Below, piece by piece: positions 1 through 8,512 of a stretch of 64,000 nt of DNA. The notes below the pieces were generated by a model that saw only the letters and a list, made by a program, of their open reading frames with translations, searched no databases and was not told where the DNA came from. The stretch lies in NCBI RefSeq assembly GCF_018403185.1, contig NZ_BOSE01000002.1:496001-560000 (forward strand). Reading direction: 5' to 3'. Within the stretch, counting starts at the first letter, position 1. Every line of letters starts with the position of its first letter. A program made the position numbers and the translations under genes. This DNA is from Paenibacillus montaniterrae. Lineage in GTDB: Bacteria > Bacillota > Bacilli > Paenibacillales > Paenibacillaceae.

Positions 1-40
1 GTATAAACACTCGCTTAAGCTGCTTTTCATTGTTGCCTCA

Positions 41-847
41 TTATACGTAATGAAATGGCTCCTTAGCATCTACAAATGAAACTGGAACGCCCTCAACTAA
101 TGGAGCCAGCCATTCGGCCATATGCTTCATGCCCCATTCTTCAGAACGCTCGTGACCAATCACGATCATCGCTTTTTTCAAGCCTAGCATTGCAGCATCA
201 TTCACATAGGCACAAAGAGTCCATTCTGTAATTTCCCCACATAACATAACATCGAGATTTTTTTCGTTCATTAGTTCCATTGGCATCTGCTCTCTACCTA
301 ATCCTAAGCTTCCACCACCTACTAAAATACCAACTCTTGAGCAACTCATTTCAGGATTTCCGACAACTCGAATCGTCTTCATTCCTAATTTATTTTTCAG
401 GTATTGTGCAAGCTCCTTGACAGTAGTTGATTCTAGCTCGTATATCCAAGGCGAGTTAGTGTCTGCTTTGAACGCATCCCATTCCAGTTCCTTGATCAGT
501 CCATCATAGATACGATCTGTATCTGCCATATGCATGTGATCGTGGAATCTCCAAATCGTAATCTGGTGTTCATCGATTAGCTTTTTCTTTTCTGCATATA
601 CTGCATCCTCAGTAAGCCAATCTGTATGATCTTTCCCAGTAAAGTAAGTCGGCTCATGTGTAATGATTAGATTAGCGCCTAATGCAATCGCTTCTTTTAT
701 AACATCTGCCGTCGCCATAAATGTTGTGACAATTCCCTTTACTTCCATCTCCATATGCCCACTAGCCAAAACATCACAAGTCTCCTCTAGCTTTTTTCCA
801 CCACAGCAATCCAGCAAGATTCGGTCAATAACCTCTTGTACCTTCAT
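41..847 (-). CDS. Nif3-like dinuclear metal-binding protein
   Basis: 268 aa. The protein resembles the NIF3/YqfO-type dinuclear metal family. An N-terminal ITHEP motif follows a hydrophobic strand, a His-rich WRFHDHMHM segment lies in the middle, and GHERSEEW near the C-terminus matches the GH-x-SE metal-ligand signature. Family members form toroidal hexamers with two metals per subunit, and their reaction is mostly unknown. The start is the ATG after AAGGAG. It begins 23 bp after the stop of a sugar ABC permease, so it is probably the last gene of that operon. That suggests a hydrolytic role on an imported compound, which is inference only. No gene follows it before the window edge. Confidence 0.8.
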   Translation of the reverse strand: MKVQEVIDRILLDCCGGKKLEETCDVLASGHMEMEVKGIVTTFMATADVIKEAIALGANLIITHEPTYFTGKDHTDWLTEDAVYAEKKKLIDEHQITIWRFHDHMHMADTDRIYDGLIKELEWDAFKADTNSPWIYELESTTVKELAQYLKNKLGMKTIRVVGNPEMSCSRVGILVGGGSLGLGREQMPMELMNEKNLDVMLCGEITEWTLCAYVNDAAMLGLKKAMIVIGHERSEEWGMKHMAEWLAPLVEGVPVSFVDAKEPFHYV

Positions 848-870
848 ATTCCCAGCTCCTTATCAATTTT

Positions 871-1764
871 TTATCCTTTAACTGCTCCAATAACAACGCC
901 CCGGGTCAAATATTTCTGTGTTAACGGCAGTACGAATAGAACAGGAACAATCCCTAATACAGCCATCGCCATACGTACTGATGTGCTAGGCATATCAACT
1001 GCTTCTGCACCAAGCACGACATTCGCTTGTCCGGAATTCAAGTATTGGATATTATTCATTAATTGAACGAGAAGATTTTGAATGCCGTAATATTGCGGCT
1101 TAGAAATATAATAAAGTGCATTAATCCAATCATTCCAATACGCAAGTCCCATAAATAACCCTACAGTTACCATAACAGGTACTGACAGCGGCAGCATGAT
1201 TTTGAAAAATGTGCGCAGCTCGGACGCTCCGTCAATCTGTGCCGATTCAATAATTTCTAACGGCACATTGTTTTTGAAATAATTGCGAACTAACAGCACG
1301 TTAAATCCGTTAGCTAATAAATTCGGTACAATTAATGCCCAGATTGTATCTTTTACATTAAAAAATTGCGTCCACATAATATAGGAAGGAACTACGCCGC
1401 CATTAAACAGCATTGTAAAAAACACGACAAATGCGAGTACATTGTGATATTTAAAGTCTCTTCTAGACATGGGGTAAGCTAGCATGCTTGTAATTAATAA
1501 GCCAACCGCTGTACCAAGCACCGTAACAAGAAACGATACCCCGTATGCACGAATAAACGTATGAAGGGATGCCTCCAAGTACAAATAAGAATCAAAACTA
1601 ATTTGAGTTGGAATAAAACTATAACCGTTTCTTATAAGTGACGATTCTTCCGTAATAGAAGCAACTACAATAAGAACAAATGGTAAAAATGCTAATAACG
1701 TAAACAGCACCATCATTATTGCAGAGAAAATGACAAATGCTCGTTCTCCTCTTGTTTGAATCAT
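871..1764 (-). CDS. Carbohydrate ABC transporter permease (LplC/YtcP type)
   Basis: 297 aa integral membrane protein with six predicted helices. The cytoplasmic EAA loop is visible as ESAQIDGASELRTFFKIMLPLSVP. The C-terminus TQKYLTRGVVIGAVKG is typical of the MalG-like half of CUT1 importers. It pairs with the permease encoded just upstream (12 bp gap) and the lipoprotein at 2764-4299. No ATPase gene is nearby, as is usual for Bacillales CUT1 systems that share an MsmK-type ATPase. The start is an ATG after AGGAGGAG. The substrate is not evident from sequence; the neighbouring two-component system suggests an oligosaccharide. Confidence 0.9.
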   Translation of the reverse strand: MIQTRGERAFVIFSAIMMVLFTLLAFLPFVLIVVASITEESSLIRNGYSFIPTQISFDSYLYLEASLHTFIRAYGVSFLVTVLGTAVGLLITSMLAYPMSRRDFKYHNVLAFVVFFTMLFNGGVVPSYIMWTQFFNVKDTIWALIVPNLLANGFNVLLVRNYFKNNVPLEIIESAQIDGASELRTFFKIMLPLSVPVMVTVGLFMGLAYWNDWINALYYISKPQYYGIQNLLVQLMNNIQYLNSGQANVVLGAEAVDMPSTSVRMAMAVLGIVPVLFVLPLTQKYLTRGVVIGAVKG

Positions 1765-1776
1765 ATCATTCTCCTC

Positions 1777-2691
1777 CTAGAAAAGTGCGTTCTCCGGACT
1801 AACCTTTCTAACGATTGCATTTACAATTACAACTAATGCAAAGCCTACAATCGACTGATACAGTCCAGCTGCAGCGGACATTCCAATATCATTCAACTGC
1901 ATGAGTGCACGATAAACGTACGTATCAATCGTTTGTGTTGTACTGTACAGCGCTCCTGAGTTCATAGGGACTTGATAGAACAAACCAAAATCAGAATTGA
2001 ATATTCGACCAAGCGACATAAGTACCAGGATGATGACAGTTGGTTTTAAGAGTGGAAGGGTTATCGTACGAATTTGTCTGATCTTCCCAGCTCCATCAAT
2101 TTTCGCAGCTTCATAGATGCTTTTATCGATCCCTGCTATCGAAGCAAAATAAACGATAGATCCATATCCTGCTGTCTTCCAAATCTGAATAAAAACGAGG
2201 ATATAAGGCCAATATTTAGATTCCGTATACCAGCTTATTTCAGGTAAGCCTAAGGGCGCTAAAATAGATTTGTTTACGAAACCACTATCAGCATTTAAAA
2301 ATGCGAATACCAGCATGGAAAGCACAACCATTGAAATCAAGTTAGGTAATATTAAACCTGACATAAATAGCTTGGCATATACTTTTTTCAGCAGCTCAGC
2401 CATAAAAATTGCAATCATGATTGAGAAAACGGTACCCAACGCAATAAATACTAAATTATACAACAAAGTGTTTCGTGTCATGATCCATGCATCTTTTGTC
2501 TGAAACAAAAAGGTAAAATTATCAAAGCCTATCCAGTCACTACCAAAAATTCCTTTAGCGTAGTTCACATCTTTGAAGGCGATAAATACCCCGAACATCG
2601 GTAAGTAACTGTTGATTAAAAAATACAACAGCCCCGGAATCGCTAGCATAAATAGTGGAAGCGTTTTTTTCAACGCTCTAGCTTTCGTCAT
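1777..2691 (-). CDS. Carbohydrate ABC transporter permease (LplB/UgpA type)
   Basis: 304 aa and six predicted helices. The N-terminal helix FMLAIPGLLYFLINSYLPMFG and the EAA loop YEAAKIDGAGKIRQIRTITLPLLKPT are characteristic of the MalF-like half of CUT1 transporters. The start ATG follows GGTAGGAG. It lies between the binding protein (72 bp upstream) and the partner permease (12 bp downstream) and forms the membrane channel with the latter. The overall gene order, binding protein then two permeases, suggests a single transcript. Confidence 0.9.
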   Translation of the reverse strand: MTKARALKKTLPLFMLAIPGLLYFLINSYLPMFGVFIAFKDVNYAKGIFGSDWIGFDNFTFLFQTKDAWIMTRNTLLYNLVFIALGTVFSIMIAIFMAELLKKVYAKLFMSGLILPNLISMVVLSMLVFAFLNADSGFVNKSILAPLGLPEISWYTESKYWPYILVFIQIWKTAGYGSIVYFASIAGIDKSIYEAAKIDGAGKIRQIRTITLPLLKPTVIILVLMSLGRIFNSDFGLFYQVPMNSGALYSTTQTIDTYVYRALMQLNDIGMSAAAGLYQSIVGFALVVIVNAIVRKVSPENALF

Positions 2692-2763
2692 TGTCTCCTA
2701 CCTCCACTTACGGAAAATGGAGCCTAGCATCGACTCCATTTTCCTTCCGACTTTTATTGTGTA

Positions 2764-4299
2764 TTATTGTTGTTCTGCAATCCATGCATTCAATTGATCT
2801 TGCTTGCTCTGGATAATAGCTTCTGCCCCTGCATCCTTCAATGCTTGTACAAATTTAGGGATGATTGTCTCAGGATCTAGCGCACCTGTAACAAGTCCAG
2901 GAAGGTACTGATTCACAACGTTTGTTACGGCACTAATTTGAGTTTTCACTGGGCTTGGATCAAAGATAAATCCAAAGTAAGGGGATCTCTCTGTTTCTTT
3001 GTTTTCTTTCAGCTTCAACTCGACATCAGACCAATTAATACCTTCAAATTGATATTGAATAGATTCTGAGCCTACAATGCCTGTGCTTAGCATAGCTGTA
3101 TAAGAAACTGTGTTTGCATTTTTACCATCTGGAAATTTCACATGGTGCTCATCAACCTTGATAAAGTCTTCGCCTTCAATACCGTACAAAATCGTGTTAA
3201 TGAGTTGTTGATCTGTATAAAGCAGGTTCAAGAATTTTACCGCAGCTTCAGGCACTTTCGTTGTACTTGATACCAACCAGCTTACAGAGTTAACAGCATT
3301 CGTATCAAAGTAAAACGGAGCAATACGCTTCATTTCAATATTTTTACCTGTTTGGGCACTAATTGAGCTTGCTGCTTCCATACCACCGTATCCTCCCATA
3401 TAAGAGAACAATCGATCAGAAGCCATGAGCTCAGTTGAGGTGATCGTCGTCGTTGCTGCATCCTTTTGCAAATAACCATTGTTAAACCAAGCATTCATCA
3501 TCTTTACACCATCAATAAATGCATCAGTTTCATACAGATTTACAACTTGTCCATCGCCATCTACGACAACACCAATACCAGAAGTGTCTGTCAAAAAGTC
3601 AATTTTTGATGTGCCTTTAATGTAGTTAATAAGGCCGGTATCACTTGGATTGACGTTAATTGGACCAAATGGGACGACATCAGGGAACTTCTGCTTAATT
3701 GCTTCAAAGATAGCTGGCAAATCCTCAATAGATGTTATATCATCAGAAGTCTTGCCAATTTCTTTCAACATATCTGCGTTATAGACGAAGCTAATTGGCA
3801 GTGACATTCCTTTGTTTACAGGCACACCATACGTATGTCCACCAATCGTTGTAGCTTTTAGGAAGTCAGGTCCAAAGTCCTTCTCAACGATTTCAATTAG
3901 CTCCTTTCCATGTTCAGCTAGTAAATCCTCAATCGGATACAGCTGATTTTTAGATACATAGTTTGTAAACTGACCTAGTGTGGTGAATACATCCATCTTA
4001 TCCCCACTTTGAAGCGCTAGATTTACTTTTTGTGCATAGTCAGCAGGTCCATAAAGCTTAAAATCAACCTTTACGCCAATTTTATCGACCGTAATGGCAT
4101 TAATCGCTTCTGTTACTTTACTTAGGTCTTCTGGAATGGCATTGAAGGTCGGCATAGCAAAAACTATTTCATCTACTGCCTTTTCGTCAACTTTATTGGA
4201 CGAGGAAGAATTATTGTTGCTTCCACACGCCGATAAAATCAAACTGAACACTACCATTACCAAGATGCCTAAAGTTAACCCCTTTTTTGTTTTCATCAT
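2764..4299 (-). CDS. Sugar ABC transporter substrate-binding lipoprotein
   Basis: 511 aa. An N-terminal signal peptide ends in the lipobox LSAC with the lipidated Cys at about residue 25, followed by a Ser/Asn-rich tether and a large bilobal solute-binding domain (LplA/family 1 type). It should capture an extracellular saccharide and deliver it to the two permeases downstream. The start ATG follows AGGAGGAG. It heads the transporter operon. A cre-like site lies 37 bp upstream, so catabolite repression is likely. A terminator separates it from the two-component genes upstream, which probably activate it. Confidence 0.9.
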   Translation of the reverse strand: MMKTKKGLTLGILVMVVFSLILSACGSNNNSSSSNKVDEKAVDEIVFAMPTFNAIPEDLSKVTEAINAITVDKIGVKVDFKLYGPADYAQKVNLALQSGDKMDVFTTLGQFTNYVSKNQLYPIEDLLAEHGKELIEIVEKDFGPDFLKATTIGGHTYGVPVNKGMSLPISFVYNADMLKEIGKTSDDITSIEDLPAIFEAIKQKFPDVVPFGPINVNPSDTGLINYIKGTSKIDFLTDTSGIGVVVDGDGQVVNLYETDAFIDGVKMMNAWFNNGYLQKDAATTTITSTELMASDRLFSYMGGYGGMEAASSISAQTGKNIEMKRIAPFYFDTNAVNSVSWLVSSTTKVPEAAVKFLNLLYTDQQLINTILYGIEGEDFIKVDEHHVKFPDGKNANTVSYTAMLSTGIVGSESIQYQFEGINWSDVELKLKENKETERSPYFGFIFDPSPVKTQISAVTNVVNQYLPGLVTGALDPETIIPKFVQALKDAGAEAIIQSKQDQLNAWIAEQQ

Positions 4300-4335
4300 T
4301 ACTCCTCCTGTTCTGTAAGTTCGCTTTCAGTATAC

Positions 4336-4349
4336 TGTAAACGGATTCA
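4336..4349. promoter_or_regulatory. cre-like site upstream of the binding-protein gene
   Basis: TGTAAACGGATTCA fits the CcpA consensus TGNAANCGNWNNCA. It sits 37 bp before the start of the binding-protein gene at 4299, where CcpA binding would repress transcription. Function is inferred from the motif and position. Confidence 0.55.
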
Positions 4350-4362
4350 GGATGACTTTAAT

Positions 4363-4392
4363 AAAAACGGCCTGTTTTTTTAAAAAACAGGC
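4363..4392 (-). terminator. Terminator after the response-regulator gene
   Basis: An inverted repeat with arms GCCTGTTTTTT and AAAAAACAGGC is followed on the minus strand by CCGTTTTTATT. It lies between the response regulator (stop at 4429) and the binding-protein operon. Confidence 0.75.
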
Positions 4393-4428
4393 ATATATAA
4401 CTTCACTATTACGTTGTAATATAGAGGC

Positions 4429-6015
4429 TTACTTATGCCTTGCTCTATAATTGTTAGGAGTTTCACCTGTCAGTTTCTTAAATACTGTTGAGAAATAAGA
4501 CATACTGTCAAAGCCCGTTTCCATCGCGATTACACTAATACTTTTCGAGCTCTCTACGAGCAGTTGCTTCGCTTGATTGATGCGCCATTCATTGAGATAT
4601 TCTCTAATCGTAAGACCCGTTTCATTTTTAAATACTTTGGAGAAGTAATCAGAGGTTAAAAATACACTCGCAGCAACATCCTCCCTCGTAAGGTCTTTCA
4701 TATAATTTTCTTGAATAAAACGCTTCGCTTTGTCTACAACGCCCTCTGACTGCTGAGCAGCGTTGACGGAGATAATCGTTTGCTCTGTGAGCATATGGGC
4801 CCACTTAATAAAATCAAATATGCTGCGCTCAGCATGATGACTTAGCTGCTGGGCAGTTTCACTTACAAACAAACGATGGGCTTGTATATGGTTTCTTGTT
4901 AAGTATGAATATACAACCTGCATAAAATCCTCTTTAATCGAATGAAGCGTTAATGAATCGAGCCGATTTTGCTCAGACAGTGCTTCAAGTTCTTTTCTTA
5001 ACTTATTAATAATTTGAAGCTTCTCACGTTGAATAAACAATAAAGAAAACTGCTCAACGTCAAGCATATAGCTGCCTGTTTCAGCATAATTAAATGGATC
5101 ATTCTGATAGTGTACGATTCCCCTAAAAATGATGTTGGAGGCATCCATGCCTTCAAGAGCTTGTTTTGTTTGAGCTAGCTTTGCAATAGATAACGGTTCA
5201 CCAATATAGCAGGTGGCCGTGCATTTGAAATATTGCTTGCAATGCATAATAATCAGCTCGCTTTTTTGTTTCAGATGTTCAACCTGACCTTCTTCTACGA
5301 CAATAGCGGTATAGAAGTCATGATCAACTTGGTAGGAGATCACTCTGTGATGATTAACTCGATCGAACATAATTTCAGAGCAAATATTAGAAAGCGCAGT
5401 CAGGAGCAAGCTTGGTTGCCAATTCATTTCAATACCCGAGCTAGGGATACTAATAAGTAGCAATGTATAGGCTCGCTCGGCATTAATCGTTAGTTCACGT
5501 TTAACAATTTCTCCTTGGATGATATCAGCTCTGGATGGAATTGATGATGATAGTACGTCCTTCCAAAAGCTATTTTCAATGACATCCTTATTTTTCAGCC
5601 ATGATTGACCTAGCTTACTGTATTCGCCCATTTCTCTCTTCTGCTTAAGCTTGTCGATTGACTTTTCTAATGCTTCTTCAAGCTTATTTTTATCCAGAGG
5701 TTTTACAAGATAATTATCAGCATGATATGAAATTGCTGTAGCAGCGAATTCAAAGCTTTGATGGCAGGTAAAGAAGATAAAGCCACCTTCATAGCCCCGC
5801 TCATCTCTTACCCATTTAATCATATCGATGCCTGAACCACGCGGCATTTCAATATCACAAATAATTAAGTCAGGAACAGCTTCCTCATAAAGCTTTATCG
5901 CATGCTGCATGTTGTATGCAGTCACAACTTTCGCTATTCCATAGCGATGCCAATCTATAATTTCTACTAATGCCTCAATCGTTGGAATATCGTCATCGAT
6001 TATTAAACAACGCAT
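4429..6015 (-). CDS. YesN-type response regulator, REC + AraC DNA-binding domain
   Basis: 528 aa from the chosen ATG. The REC domain covers residues 1-120, with acidic pocket IIDDD at 5-9, phospho-acceptor Asp54 in ICDIEMP, and the conserved Lys in LVKPLDK. The last ~100 residues form a double helix-turn-helix of the AraC/XylS type ending MSYFSTVFKKLTGETPNNYR. The middle ~300 residues are an unassigned linker domain. The frame is open 32 codons further upstream, but ATG 6015 follows AAGGGGAG and begins exactly at the REC domain, so I take it as the start. It overlaps the end of the kinase gene by 23 bp and is translationally coupled to it. Likely role: activating the adjacent sugar-transport operon. 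Confidence 0.9.
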   Translation of the reverse strand: MRCLIIDDDIPTIEALVEIIDWHRYGIAKVVTAYNMQHAIKLYEEAVPDLIICDIEMPRGSGIDMIKWVRDERGYEGGFIFFTCHQSFEFAATAISYHADNYLVKPLDKNKLEEALEKSIDKLKQKREMGEYSKLGQSWLKNKDVIENSFWKDVLSSSIPSRADIIQGEIVKRELTINAERAYTLLLISIPSSGIEMNWQPSLLLTALSNICSEIMFDRVNHHRVISYQVDHDFYTAIVVEEGQVEHLKQKSELIIMHCKQYFKCTATCYIGEPLSIAKLAQTKQALEGMDASNIIFRGIVHYQNDPFNYAETGSYMLDVEQFSLLFIQREKLQIINKLRKELEALSEQNRLDSLTLHSIKEDFMQVVYSYLTRNHIQAHRLFVSETAQQLSHHAERSIFDFIKWAHMLTEQTIISVNAAQQSEGVVDKAKRFIQENYMKDLTREDVAASVFLTSDYFSKVFKNETGLTIREYLNEWRINQAKQLLVESSKSISVIAMETGFDSMSYFSTVFKKLTGETPNNYRARHK

Positions 6016-7720
6016 GACTCTCTCCCCTTCTTCGCTCTTCTGTACATGGTATCCACAACTCGACTTTTGCTCCAGAATTTTCAATATTCGATAGTTGCAA
6101 TAAATCATCACGCTTGTACAATAATTGCAATGTTTTTCTTATATTCGCAATCCCCACTTTATGTTGCATTTCCTGATTCTGCTGCTCTGACTGCCCCAGT
6201 AAAACCTCTTGGGGAAAACCGCAGCCATTGTCTTCAATCGTTATTTTCACAAATGAAGCTGCATCCTCATGCGTTTCCATATCAACACGGATAAATATCG
6301 ACATCATTTCCCCATATACAATCGCATGTTTAAATATATTTTCTACAAAGGTTTGAATCATATATTGCGGAATATATTCCTTGCGTGCCATCTCATTAAT
6401 CTCTGTCATGAAGAAAACTTGATTAGGAAAACGGATATCCTGCATCGCAATATAGTTTTCGACGTGCTTAATTTCTTCTCCAATTTGGATTTCTGTCAAT
6501 ACCCCATTAAACATATAGCGCAAATGATCAGACAAATGACTTATCATTTTTCTGATTTCTTTGTTTTTATGCTGATAGGTTAAACTCGTTATTGTAGAGA
6601 TCGCATTGAGATAAAAATGAGGGCGAATTTGCATCTGCAAATATTTAAGCTCTAGCCTGTTGCGCTCCAGCTGCTCTTCATACGAGGAAATTTTCAATTC
6701 CTTTATTTCACGAATCATGGATCGAAATGATTGGAACAGCTTCATAAATTCAATGGAATAGTTTCTAGTGGGATCACGAAATTCGAGCTGTCCCTTTTCT
6801 ATTTCTTTAGAAGCTTTTACCAGCTCAAGTACAGGCTTTACAATATCTCTTGCTAGGTTACGAAGCACAACTGGTACAACAACGCATGAAATTACTGCCA
6901 AAGAGATAATCATCCATTGAATTGATTTTAATTTCCAAAAGACATTTTTCTTTTCCACCATGTTAGTGAGCTTACCAACTTGATCAACGGCCTCCGAAAC
7001 AATAAAATACTGATCGCTTTTCATGGATACGAGCTCATCGAGCGCGATACCTACGTCACTTTTTTGCTGTTCGCTAGCGGCAATCACAACACCCTGCTCA
7101 TTGCTAATAGCATATTGATTTGAATCTGTATCACTTTTATGGATTAACGCTAACAATGTATCTGCTTTTACAATTGTACCGAATCTAATTCCTGAAAAAG
7201 AAATGATTTTAACTAAATAATACTCTCCCTTTATATTAAGGCTTGTCCACTCATTACTATCGTAATCCTCCGTCATGAATGAAGCCGATCTGATCGAATC
7301 ACTTAATATTAATTTGTTTTCTGAATAGATTCGACTGTTGTATTGTTCCAGTACGATATCGTTTTCACCTATTTTAATAAACATGCCATCGCTTGACTCG
7401 TTTCTTGACATTTTTAACTGTAAAGCATTTCTTAATTGAACTTGTCTAAAGTAGCTCGTGTTTGAATCAAGATCAATTAATGATGAAGCCAAGTCGATAT
7501 TATTTTCAAATACATCAATCAAATCTCGTTCATAGCTATTAAATGCATGTTGTACATTTGATTTATGAATAGCGAGCGTACCTTGGGAATGCGCTAAAGA
7601 GTTGTTTCTCACAACCTCCAAAGAGTACACATTGCTCATTACAAGTACCGTAATTAAAATGACAAGAATAAGAGTTACTTGCAGAGAAAACTTAAAGACG
7701 ATGCTATTCGTTTTAATCAT
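5993..7720 (-). CDS. YesM-type sensor histidine kinase
   Basis: 575 aa. One membrane helix lies at about residues 10-30, then an extracellular sensor region to about 265, a second helix at about 270-290, and a HAMP-like linker. The His_kinase domain carries the phospho-accepting His around residue 369 in RPHFYLNAIS. The HATPase domain shows N (FVENIFKHA) and G boxes (DNGCGFP, VGIANI). This architecture is typical of kinases that sense carbohydrates through a binding protein or directly. It precedes its response regulator and overlaps it. The start ATG has only a weak ribosome binding site, and a strong terminator lies just upstream, so it is probably transcribed from its own promoter. Confidence 0.9.
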   Translation of the reverse strand: MIKTNSIVFKFSLQVTLILVILITVLVMSNVYSLEVVRNNSLAHSQGTLAIHKSNVQHAFNSYERDLIDVFENNIDLASSLIDLDSNTSYFRQVQLRNALQLKMSRNESSDGMFIKIGENDIVLEQYNSRIYSENKLILSDSIRSASFMTEDYDSNEWTSLNIKGEYYLVKIISFSGIRFGTIVKADTLLALIHKSDTDSNQYAISNEQGVVIAASEQQKSDVGIALDELVSMKSDQYFIVSEAVDQVGKLTNMVEKKNVFWKLKSIQWMIISLAVISCVVVPVVLRNLARDIVKPVLELVKASKEIEKGQLEFRDPTRNYSIEFMKLFQSFRSMIREIKELKISSYEEQLERNRLELKYLQMQIRPHFYLNAISTITSLTYQHKNKEIRKMISHLSDHLRYMFNGVLTEIQIGEEIKHVENYIAMQDIRFPNQVFFMTEINEMARKEYIPQYMIQTFVENIFKHAIVYGEMMSIFIRVDMETHEDAASFVKITIEDNGCGFPQEVLLGQSEQQNQEMQHKVGIANIRKTLQLLYKRDDLLQLSNIENSGAKVELWIPCTEERRRGESHALFNNR

Positions 7721-7750
7721 ACTTGCTGCTCACGTCCCACGTATAAAGTA

Positions 7751-7798
7751 AAACCCTGTTGCCAGTAAACGTTTTTGTGACGTTTACTGGCAACAGGG
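7751..7798 (-). terminator. Strong terminator ending the sucrose operon
   Basis: A perfect 19-bp stem (CCCTGTTGCCAGTAAACGT and its complement) with a 7-nt loop is followed on the minus strand by TTTTACTTT. It lies between the esterase pseudogene and the sensor kinase gene. Confidence 0.85.
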
Positions 7799-7816
7799 AT
7801 AGGAACCATAGAAGGC

Positions 7817-8491
7817 TTATTCCTTAGTAGAGGGTAATGCGGATATCCAATTTAGTGCGTCTTCAATACCTTCATCCCAAAACTCCCACGTATGGTCGCC
7901 TGGCTTCTCTTTATAAGTATGCTCAATCGCTTCACTTAATAAAAACTGATGATAGCGTAAATTAACATCATATAAAAAATCCTCTGTTCCGCAAGACAGA
8001 TACATGTTCGGCAGCTGTTTGTCTGCTGCTGCTAATTGCTTAATTAACGCCTCAGGATCCTTATCGCTCCCTAGCAGCTTCGTTAAATCTCCAAATACGC
8101 TTTGAAAATAGGGCTGTCTCATCGAATTATGCGTAAAATCCGGTGAAGCGTTCGCAATTTTGTATGGGATTAATGCCGCTGATAACGCAATAATTCCAGC
8201 GAATCGCGTATTATACTTTAATCCGTTTCGAATAGCGCCATATCCACCCATAGACAAGCCGCCTATAAATGTATGCTCTCTGCTCGTCGATATAGGAAAG
8301 CATTCTTATGCGAGTGTAGCATATCCAATCGTTATGACTGCCAGTAAAACCATTAAGAAGGTATAAAGATTTTAATGGTTGCTGAGATGGCAAAGTCCAA
8401 TTTATTGGACCCGTCTATTGGCAGCAACGCGTTAAAAGTCACTTTTCTTCTTAAGCTATGCGAAAAAAAAGCTAACGGTTAGGTACGCCAT
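7817..8491 (-). pseudogene. Decayed esterase (tributyrin-esterase / YbbA-like alpha/beta hydrolase family)
   Basis: Pieces of one alpha/beta-hydrolase lie in different frames. From an ATG at 8491 with a good AAGGGAG site the product begins MAYLTVSFFF and stops at once. Removing one T from the run of eight would restore SHSLRRKVTFNALLPIDGSN. A second shift leads to PSQQPLKSLYLLNGFTGSHNDWI (oxyanion region). A third switch, apparently with loss of roughly 50-60 residues that family members have here, joins to FPISTSREHTFIGGLSMGGYGA, which holds the nucleophile Ser, and then an intact C-terminus to the stop at 7817 (with DHTWEFW containing the catalytic His). At least three lesions make it non-functional. 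It is the third gene of the fructokinase-sucrose phosphorylase operon, 22 bp after the phosphorylase. Confidence 0.85.
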
Positions 8492-8512
8492 GTCAAACTC
8501 CCTTATTCATAG

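Noticed and set aside
4429..6111. Longer response-regulator start at 6111
   Set aside because: The extra 32 residues precede the REC domain, lie inside the kinase coding sequence, and ATG 6015 has the proper ribosome binding site.
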